From the NCBI GenBank assembly GCA_934533135.1, contig CAKTBG010000006.1:1-64000 (forward strand): a stretch of DNA of 64,000 nucleotides, read 5' to 3'. The notes below the pieces were generated by a model. That model had not been told where the DNA came from. It ran no database searches and saw only the letters and a program-made list of their open reading frames with translations. This stretch comes from an uncultured Faecalibacterium sp. GTDB taxonomy: Bacteria; Bacillota; Clostridia; Oscillospirales; Ruminococcaceae. The position numbers and the translations under genes were made by a program. This document shows, in pieces, positions 58,249-64,000 of the stretch (its first letter is position 1; the number at the start of each line of letters is the position of its first letter).

Positions 58249-59277
58249 TCAGCTCTTGAACCACTTCCGGACGGCCTTGGTGACCTGCTGGGTCGTCGTG
58301 GGCTTGGTCCAATAGAACCCGCTGTCCGGCAGCTTGCCGCCGACGGCAGCAGGCGAAGCATCGTAGAGCACCTGCAGATAGGCAGAAACATCCTTCTGCA
58401 TCTCGGTTCCGGTGCGGCAGACGATGTTGCACTTGGGCAGGGCTTTTTTGGCGATGGCAGCCTTGGCCACCACGCCGACCTGCTCACAGAGGGCGGCGGT
58501 GCCGTCCAGATCGTTGTTGGCGGCCTCCACGCTCTGCTTGTAATCGTTCAGGAAGGCGGTGACGACCTCGGGGTGTGCCTCCGCATAGGCTTTGCGAACC
58601 ACCGTGACGCCGGTGATGAGCTGGGTGTCGCAGACCTTGTTCCACTCCTTGGTCAGGTCAAGGACGACCCGCAGGGAGCTGTCCTTGACCTGCGCAGCGG
58701 TCACATACGGCTGGGGCAGAACGGCGATGGCATCCTTCTTGGTGGCGGCCATCTGTGCCGTGACCTCAGAAGCCTCGCTGTAATACTCGATCTTCACGTC
58801 TTTATCGGGGTCGAGGCCATTCTTCTTAAGCAGATAGCGCAGAACATACTCGGGGGTGGTGCCCTTGCCGGTAGACAGGATGGTGCGCCCCTTCAGATCG
58901 GCAAAGCTGTGGACGGTGTCGCCCTTTTCGACGACATAGAGCACGCCCAGCGTGTTGACCGCCATGACCTGAATGCCGCCGTTGGTCTTCTGGTAGAGGG
59001 TCGCGGCCAGATTTGCGGGGATCGCGGCCATATCCAGCTCGCCCTTGATGAGCTTGGGCACGATCTCATCGGCCGCACCGTAGAGCTGGAGGTCATAGTC
59101 AAGGGAAGCCGTGCCCTTCTTTTCCATTTCCAGCAGGTTGACCAGACCCATGGTGGTGGGGCCTTTCAGACCCGCGATGCGGACGGCAGCGGTGGGCGTC
59201 TTGGCCGATGCGCCGCAGGCCAGTACGCTCAGCAGCAGTGCCGCCGACAGCAGCAGCGAAAGCAGTTTTTTCTTCAT
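58249..59277 (-). CDS. NMT1/ThiY-like ABC substrate-binding lipoprotein
   Basis: 342 aa. Signal peptide with lipobox VLAC near residue 21, so lipid-anchored. The fold of NMT1/SsuA-like binding proteins shows in IAGLKGPTTMGLVNL, LDMAAIPANLAATLYQ and ADLKGRTILSTGKGTTPEYVL (split). The ligand may be a thiamine precursor, sulfonate or another small compound; the sequence does not decide. ATG 59277 has AAAGGACGAGTTCA upstream. It is divergent from the Crp-like regulator gene, which may control it. Confidence 0.9.
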   Translation of the reverse strand: MKKKLLSLLLSAALLLSVLACGASAKTPTAAVRIAGLKGPTTMGLVNLLEMEKKGTASLDYDLQLYGAADEIVPKLIKGELDMAAIPANLAATLYQKTNGGIQVMAVNTLGVLYVVEKGDTVHSFADLKGRTILSTGKGTTPEYVLRYLLKKNGLDPDKDVKIEYYSEASEVTAQMAATKKDAIAVLPQPYVTAAQVKDSSLRVVLDLTKEWNKVCDTQLITGVTVVRKAYAEAHPEVVTAFLNDYKQSVEAANNDLDGTAALCEQVGVVAKAAIAKKALPKCNIVCRTGTEMQKDVSAYLQVLYDASPAAVGGKLPDSGFYWTKPTTTQQVTKAVRKWFKS

Positions 59278-59334
59278 TGAACTCGTCCTTTCCTCTTTTT
59301 TGCCCCGGCCGGAGCAAAAATTTGCAAAAACCAT

Positions 59335-59363
59335 TTGCTTTACGGGCTCAAGTTTACTATAAT
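59335..59363 (+). promoter_or_regulatory. promoter of the Crp-like regulator gene
   Basis: TTGCTT (59335-59340), 17-base spacer, TATAAT (59358-59363). A GTTGC-GCAG-GCAAC hairpin or operator (59378-59392) lies just past the start site. Confidence 0.75.
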
Positions 59364-59441
59364 GAAAGAAAAAATGCCGTTGCGCAGGCAACGAAATTGC
59401 AGTGGGCTGTGAGGGCCCGGGGAAAACCTCATGGAGTAGCT

Positions 59442-60122
59442 ATGGAAAACTATCTTCCGCTGTTGCAAACAACCTCGCTTTTTGAGGGCATCTGTGCCGA
59501 GGCACTGTCTCCGCTGCTCAGAGATCTGGGTGCAGTGGTGCGCAGTTACGGCAAGGGGGAGACCCTTGTGCAGGCCGGCGAACCCGCCCGCCGGGTGGGG
59601 GTCGTGCTGTCCGGCCGGATCGAAGCCTATCGACCGGCACCGGGCGGTGCGCGGGTCCCCATCACCCACATGGGGCCGGGCGGGGTATTCGGCGATGTGC
59701 TGGGCGGCTCGAGCCTGTCCAGCCCGGTCAGCGTGTTCGCGGCGCAGAGCTGCGAGGTGCTGCTGATCCCCTACGAGCGGCTGCTGCTCTCGGACGGCAG
59801 CCCGGATCGGCAGCGGGTGCTGCAAAACCTTGTGCGGACCATCAGCGACAAATATTTTCTGCTCTCCCGCCGGGTGGATCTGCTGGTGCTCAAAAGCCTG
59901 CGGGCCAAGATCTGCGCCTACCTGCTCAGCGAGGCCGAGCAGCATTCCAGCCTGACCTTTACCATCCCGTTCTCCCGCATCCAGCTGGCGGACTACCTGA
60001 ACTGCGACCGCAGTGCCCTCAGCCGGGAGCTGAGCCTGATGCAGAAGGAGCGTCTGCTGGACATCTACCGGAACAGTTTTAAACTGCTGGAGCCGGAAAC
60101 TTTGAAAAAAACTATCCTGTAA
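59442..60122 (+). CDS. Crp/Fnr family transcriptional regulator
   Basis: 226 aa. N-terminal cyclic-nucleotide-binding-like barrel (about 10-130) with YGKGETLVQAGEPARRVGVVLSGRIEAY (split) and a C-terminal winged helix (about 150-220) with IPFSRIQLADYLNCDRSALSRELSLM (split). Without the Fnr cysteine cluster and without a clear cAMP pocket Arg-Ser pair, its signal is unknown. The ATG at 59442 (MENYLPLL) has GGAG six bases upstream. It lies 16 bases before the glycosyltransferase gene and is divergent from the NMT1-type binding-protein gene. Confidence 0.92.
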   Translation: MENYLPLLQTTSLFEGICAEALSPLLRDLGAVVRSYGKGETLVQAGEPARRVGVVLSGRIEAYRPAPGGARVPITHMGPGGVFGDVLGGSSLSSPVSVFAAQSCEVLLIPYERLLLSDGSPDRQRVLQNLVRTISDKYFLLSRRVDLLVLKSLRAKICAYLLSEAEQHSSLTFTIPFSRIQLADYLNCDRSALSRELSLMQKERLLDIYRNSFKLLEPETLKKTIL

Positions 60123-60138
60123 AGGAGTATCCTGTTTT

Positions 60139-61119
60139 ATGCCAAAACCGATTCTCTGGATCGTGATCCCCTGCTACAACGAAGAGCAGGTGCTGCCCAT
60201 CACGGCCCCCATGTTCCTGCAAAAGATCCGCGACCTCACCGCCCAAGGGCTCATCAGTGACCAGAGCCGGGTGCTCTTTGTCAACGATGGCTCCAAGGAC
60301 AAGACTTGGGAGCTGATCACCGGCTTTGCCAAGCAGAACGAACACTTCCTCGGCATCTCCCAGAGCCGGAACCGCGGCCACCAGAACGCGGTGCTGGCCG
60401 GTCTGATGGAAGCCCTTGCCAGCGGCAGCTGTGACATCACCATCTCCATCGACTGCGACGGGCAGGACGACATCAACGCCATGGACGAGATGGTGCGCAA
60501 ATATCTGGACGGTGCCGAGGTGGTCTACGGCGTGCGGAGCCGCCGGGATACCGACACCTTCTTCAAGCGGTTCACCGCCGAGGGCTTCTACCACCTGATG
60601 AATGCGCTGGGAGCCGACATCGTGTTCAACCACGCCGACTACCGGCTGATCAGCACCCGGGTGCTGGAAAGCTTTGCCGATTACAAAGAGGTCAACATCT
60701 TCCTGCGGGGCATGGTGCCGCTGGTGGGCTTCCCGAGCGAGGTCGTCACCTACGAGCGGCACGAGCGGCTGGCCGGGGAGAGCCACTACCCGCTGCGCAA
60801 AATGCTGGCTCTCGCCTTTGACGGCATCACCAGCCTGTCCAACAAGCCCATCCGCCTGATCACCGGCGCGGGCGTGGCGGTCAGCCTCATCAGCTTCATC
60901 GGCGTGATCTGGGCCATCGTGCAGGCCTGTCTCGGCAGTGCGGTGGCAGGCTGGGCATCTACCGTCTGCATCGTCTGCTTTATGGGCGGCGTGCAGCTGG
61001 TCTGCCTCGGTGTCATCGGCGAATACATTGGCAAGATCTATATGGAAACCAAAGCCCGCCCGCGCTATATCATCAGCGAGCGCACATGGGCTCCCTATGA
61101 AAGGAAGTATCACGGATGA
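60139..61119 (+). CDS. family 2 glycosyltransferase, GtrB/DPM1-like membrane type
   Basis: 326 aa. GT-A domain with WIVIPCYNEEQVLP, VNDGSKDKTWEL and SIDCDGQDD (DxD-type) in the first 130 residues; two C-terminal membrane helices (about 240-262 and 273-295), as in bactoprenol glucosyl transferases. It would move a sugar from a nucleotide donor to undecaprenyl phosphate. AAAGGAGTATCCTGTTTT precedes the ATG. A GtrA-like protein is encoded at 45081-45644, which could be its flipping partner, though they are not linked. Confidence 0.94.
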   Translation: MPKPILWIVIPCYNEEQVLPITAPMFLQKIRDLTAQGLISDQSRVLFVNDGSKDKTWELITGFAKQNEHFLGISQSRNRGHQNAVLAGLMEALASGSCDITISIDCDGQDDINAMDEMVRKYLDGAEVVYGVRSRRDTDTFFKRFTAEGFYHLMNALGADIVFNHADYRLISTRVLESFADYKEVNIFLRGMVPLVGFPSEVVTYERHERLAGESHYPLRKMLALAFDGITSLSNKPIRLITGAGVAVSLISFIGVIWAIVQACLGSAVAGWASTVCIVCFMGGVQLVCLGVIGEYIGKIYMETKARPRYIISERTWAPYERKYHG

Positions 61120-61703
61120 GCAAACAGAGCTGGAAAGGCAGCACCCTGCTGAACCCGGAGCCGCCGGTCCTCGTCTCCTGCGGCGGGCTGGAAAAACCCA
61201 ATCTCATCACCATCGGCTGGACGGGCACCATCTGCACTCAGCCCAGCATGGTATCCATCAGCGTCCGCCCCGAGCGGTACAGCCACCACCTCATTCAGGA
61301 AAGCAGGCAGTTTGCCATCAACCTGCCCACGGAGGCTCTTGTCCGCGCCGTGGACTGGTGCGGCGTGAAGAGCGGGCGTGACCACGATAAGTTCGCAGCC
61401 TGCAAGCTCCATGCAGCCCCCGGCTCCGTCCTGACCGACTGCCCCATCCTCGAAGAAAGCCCGGTCAATCTGGAGTGCCGGGTCACACAGATCCTCCCGC
61501 TGGGCAGCCACGACCTCTTCCTCGCCGAAGTCGTCGCCTGCGATGTGGACGAAAGCCTGCTGGACGAGACGGGCAAGCTCTGCCTCGACAAGGCCAAACT
61601 GATCGTCTACAGCCACGGCGAATACCTCGCCCTCGGCAAAAAGCTGGGCACCTTCGGCTACACTGTGCGGAAGAAGAAACCGCGGCGAGGAGGGATCCGA
61701 TGA
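61116..61703 (+). CDS. flavin reductase-like FMN-binding protein
   Basis: 195 aa. Split-barrel flavin reductase fold: NLITIGWTGTICTQPSMVSISVRPERYSHHLI (split) is the FMN phosphate-binding part, followed by FAINLP and LGSHDLFLAEVVA. These are NAD(P)H:FMN reductases or flavoredoxin-like proteins. Its ATG overlaps the glycosyltransferase stop (ATGA), and its own stop overlaps the next gene in the same way. Confidence 0.92.
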   Translation: MSKQSWKGSTLLNPEPPVLVSCGGLEKPNLITIGWTGTICTQPSMVSISVRPERYSHHLIQESRQFAINLPTEALVRAVDWCGVKSGRDHDKFAACKLHAAPGSVLTDCPILEESPVNLECRVTQILPLGSHDLFLAEVVACDVDESLLDETGKLCLDKAKLIVYSHGEYLALGKKLGTFGYTVRKKKPRRGGIR

Positions 61704-62488
61704 GCGGTACCCTGTATCCCGATGAAGAACAGCGTCGGCGGATCATGGATTTCATCATGGCGGCCGGGGAGACCCTGCTGCAGAACGGTGCCGAGGTATT
61801 CCGGGTGGAGCAGACCATGGAGATCATGGCGCAGAGCTTCCATCTGCGGGAGTTCCACGTCTATGTCCTGACCAACGGCATCTTCGCCTCCGCCGGTACC
61901 GCGGAGATCAGCGAAGTGCGGAACGTACCGGTGCGCACCACCCATCTGGGCCGGGTCGCCGCCGTCAATGAGCTCTCCCGCCAGATCGCCGCCGGCAGCG
62001 TCACATTGGACGAGGCCGAATGCCGGCTGGCACAGGCACAGCGCATCCCCTTCCCGAACGGGCGGGTGCAGCTGGTGGCCGGGATGTCGGGTTCGTTCTG
62101 CTTTGCCCTCATTTTCGGCGGCACGCTCCGTGCGGGGCTGGTCGCCGCCGTCGCCGGTCTTTTTGCCAGCGGACATCTGTTCCTCTGTGAGCGGCGCAAC
62201 ATCTCGGGCGGCTTCAAGACCATCTCCACCGCCGCCCTCATCACCCTGCTCTGCATTCTGGGGTGCAGCCTGCTCCGGATCGGAGCCAGCCACGCCATCA
62301 TCGGCACCCTGATGATCTTGACGCCCGGCATCGCCTTTACCATGGGCATCCGGGATTTCGTCCAGAAAGACTACTTATCCGGCACCATCCGGATGATCGA
62401 CGCGCTGCTCATCGCAGCCAGCATCGCCATCGGCACCGGCTTTGTGCTGAGCCTGTATCGGCTTCTGACGGGGGTGACGGTCGCATGA
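61700..62488 (+). CDS. threonine/serine exporter family protein, N-terminal half (ThrE-type)
   Basis: 262 aa. The soluble first half (about 1-115) has AGETLLQNGAEVFRVEQTME and later HLGRVAAVNELSRQI, and the second half has about five membrane helices ending RMIDALLIAASIAIG. This is the DUF1212 (ThrE_1) part of a two-gene amino-acid exporter. The ATG at 61700 overlaps the upstream stop, and its TGA overlaps the next gene (ATGA). Confidence 0.92.
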   Translation: MSGTLYPDEEQRRRIMDFIMAAGETLLQNGAEVFRVEQTMEIMAQSFHLREFHVYVLTNGIFASAGTAEISEVRNVPVRTTHLGRVAAVNELSRQIAAGSVTLDEAECRLAQAQRIPFPNGRVQLVAGMSGSFCFALIFGGTLRAGLVAAVAGLFASGHLFLCERRNISGGFKTISTAALITLLCILGCSLLRIGASHAIIGTLMILTPGIAFTMGIRDFVQKDYLSGTIRMIDALLIAASIAIGTGFVLSLYRLLTGVTVA

Positions 62489-62937
62489 TGTCTTTGACCA
62501 ACGCCCAGATCGGCCAGCTGGCCGCCCAGTTCGTTCTGGCGGGGCTGGGCACCCTGAGCTTTGCCATCCTCTTCGCCTGCCCCCGCAAGACGCTGCCCTT
62601 CTGCGCCCTTGTGGGTGCCGTAGGCTGGCTCATCTACGAGATCGCCGTGCTGGGCGGGATGGAGCCGTTTGCCGCCAGCCTGCTGGCCGTCATCCCCCTG
62701 ACCCTTCTGGCGCGGATCTGCGCCATCTTTCTGAAAACGCCGGTCACCATCTTCCTGCTCAGCGGCATCTTCCCGCTGGTGCCCGGTGCCGGCATCTACT
62801 ACACCGCCTACTACTTCATTCAGGGCGAAAACGCTCTGGCACTTTCCAACGGCATCAGCACCTTCAAGATCGCGGTGGCTCTGGCCATCGGCATCGCCTT
62901 CGTGCTGGGGCTTCCGCTGCCGAAAAAGCGGAGCTGA
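62485..62937 (+). CDS. threonine/serine exporter family protein, C-terminal half (ThrE_2-type)
   Basis: 150 aa with four membrane helices, including ARICAIFLKTPVTIFLLSGIFPLVPGAGIYYTAYY (split), the LVPG-type loop of DUF3815/ThrE_2. It pairs with the preceding gene as the second subunit of a split ThrE exporter. ATGA overlap with the upstream gene. Confidence 0.92.
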   Translation: MMSLTNAQIGQLAAQFVLAGLGTLSFAILFACPRKTLPFCALVGAVGWLIYEIAVLGGMEPFAASLLAVIPLTLLARICAIFLKTPVTIFLLSGIFPLVPGAGIYYTAYYFIQGENALALSNGISTFKIAVALAIGIAFVLGLPLPKKRS

Positions 62938-62969
62938 GCCGTTTTTTGAATTTTTTCGAGGTGAACGCA

Positions 62970-64000
62970 ATGGCAAATGATTCTGGGGTCAAAATGCGGT
63001 TCCGCCCCGCCGGTTCCCGCCGGAAGCGAAGCGGCACTGCCGTGTACGGCCCGCTGGACACCGGCTGCCCCGCCGTGGAGCAGGCCGTGTCCGCCCTCTA
63101 CCGCGCACAGAACGAGGAAAGCTTCTGGATCCTGATGAACGCGCTGAACTACGCGCTGGAGCTGGACACCCGGGTGTTGATCCCCCTGCAGGCTTCCCCC
63201 GACCCGCAGGCCAAGCCCGTGCCGTGGGCGGAGCATCCCGTTCCGGCAGAAAAGGCCAAGAACCTTCCGCTCTGGCTCCTGCGCACCAACAAGGGCAAAA
63301 GCTATCTGCCCCTCTTTGTCTCGCTGGAAGCCGCCGAAGCCGAGCGCAGCACCGCCGTCTGCCCCATGACCGAGATGCTGATGCTGGACGCCATGACCCG
63401 CGCACTGGATACCGACGGCATCGACGGCATCGTCATCAACCCATGGACCGACTCGGCCACGCTGGACGTCTCTCTGCTCAACGGTCTGCTCCGAGCCAGC
63501 CGAGACAGCGACGAGCCGGGCGAAGCCGAGCTGACCGCCGGGCGGAAGGCCGCACAGGAGGACAACTGGGCGGAAGCCGCCAAGTGCTTCGAGGAGGCCG
63601 CCACCCAGGGCCGGGCTGAGGGTCTGGCTCTGCTGGGCGAGCTGCTTTACACCGGACGCGGCGTCCGGAAGAGCGTCACACAGGCACGGCGGCTCTGGAA
63701 AAAGGCGGCCGAAGCCGGCGATGTGCTGGCACTGGTCGCGCTGGGCGATGACTGCCGGAACAGCGGCAAAGACCGGGGCGCGGCTTTGCTCTATTACCGC
63801 AAGGCGCAGTCTGCCGCCGCACGCACGCCGGACATCTCCTACACGCCCCAGATCCGCCTCCGGATCGCCCAGTGTGAGACGAAGTTCGTCTCCAAGGCCG
63901 CCGCCATCGCCCAGCTTGCCGAGGCGCGGCAGGGCTTCCAGATCCGGCTGCGGGAGGGCGACGCCGACGCAAAACCGTGGCTGGACGAGACCGAAGCCGA
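62970..64000 (+). CDS. SseB-like and Sel1-repeat protein, partial at window end
   Basis: At least 343 aa; the frame is still open at the window edge. An SseB-like domain (about 25-175) has AVEQAVSALYRAQNEESFWILMNALNYALELDTRVLIP (split) and GIDGIVINPWTDSATLD; Sel1-type repeats follow (about 195-290) with AAKCFEEAATQGRAEGLALLGELLYTGRG (split). Sel1 repeats mediate protein contacts. GAGGTGAACGCA precedes the ATG. It lies 32 bases after the exporter gene. The rest of the protein lies outside. Confidence 0.85.
   Translation, partial: MANDSGVKMRFRPAGSRRKRSGTAVYGPLDTGCPAVEQAVSALYRAQNEESFWILMNALNYALELDTRVLIPLQASPDPQAKPVPWAEHPVPAEKAKNLPLWLLRTNKGKSYLPLFVSLEAAEAERSTAVCPMTEMLMLDAMTRALDTDGIDGIVINPWTDSATLDVSLLNGLLRASRDSDEPGEAELTAGRKAAQEDNWAEAAKCFEEAATQGRAEGLALLGELLYTGRGVRKSVTQARRLWKKAAEAGDVLALVALGDDCRNSGKDRGAALLYYRKAQSAAARTPDISYTPQIRLRIAQCETKFVSKAAAIAQLAEARQGFQIRLREGDADAKPWLDETEA

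Overview
The window reads as chromosome of a gut Clostridia of the Oscillospiraceae/Ruminococcaceae type, most likely Faecalibacterium or a close relative. This is inference. It rests on the GC-rich coding sequence, the fused IspH-ribosomal protein S1 gene typical of Clostridia, a SAM-I riboswitch on metK, double-glycine leader peptides, and dense families of palindromic intergenic repeats. Coding strand switches often, and most operons end in clear intrinsic hairpin terminators.

Layout. 1-140: 5' part of a tRNA-Tyr gene (minus strand) with its own promoter. 222-10300: a compact minus-strand phage packaging/capsid/short-tail cassette (small packaging-type gene, large terminase, P22-like portal, Prp protease fused to a scaffold, N4-gp56-type major capsid, head-tail genes, nozzle-like protein, glutamine-rich virion protein), with no integrase, replication or lysis genes in view. 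10387-18156: M16C peptidase, a low-GC AAA/DUF4143 ATPase, a UMF1-type MFS transporter, a zinc phospholipase C-like protein and GpsA. 18472-20846: a polar amino-acid ABC importer. 20911-24804: an IS200/IS605-like 250-bp element, a double-glycine peptide, two membrane proteins and a two-component system whose predicted operator (11-bp direct repeats) recurs upstream of three of these units. 24914-28304: an antiterminator-controlled PTS/deacetylase operon. 28466-36408: UvrC, Fic, HPr and the ribosome/SRP maturation block TrmD-GNAT, RimM, KhpA, S16, Ffh, YlxM. 36473-42216: a cysteine-synthase-like protein lacking its PLP lysine, two MATE exporters, Prs and a MarR regulator. 42394-50531: MetK with SAM-I riboswitch, an array of TGATAAAGTGA motifs, DeoC, GtrA, IspH-S1, PlsC, Cmk and an HI0933-type flavoprotein. 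50578-55592: a BvgS-like hybrid kinase, an M23 protein, the second copy of the 250-bp element and a BI-1 protein. 55726-64000: HemW, an NMT1-type ABC importer, a Crp-like regulator, a GtrB-like glycosyltransferase, a flavin reductase, a split ThrE exporter and the start of an SseB-Sel1 protein.

The most unusual items are: (1) the phage Prp-scaffold fusion, which has a predicted Prp cleavage motif in its own linker and again at the start of the capsid protein; (2) two identical inverted 250-bp hairpin-ended elements, both inserted immediately after the T-tract of an intrinsic terminator; (3) a local two-component regulon visible as 11-bp direct repeats; (4) eight copies of an 11-mer upstream of the metK promoter; (5) the cysteine-synthase fold protein with Lys replaced by Arg; and (6) dispersed repeats that abut or supply the 3' ends of genes, including in the phage cassette.
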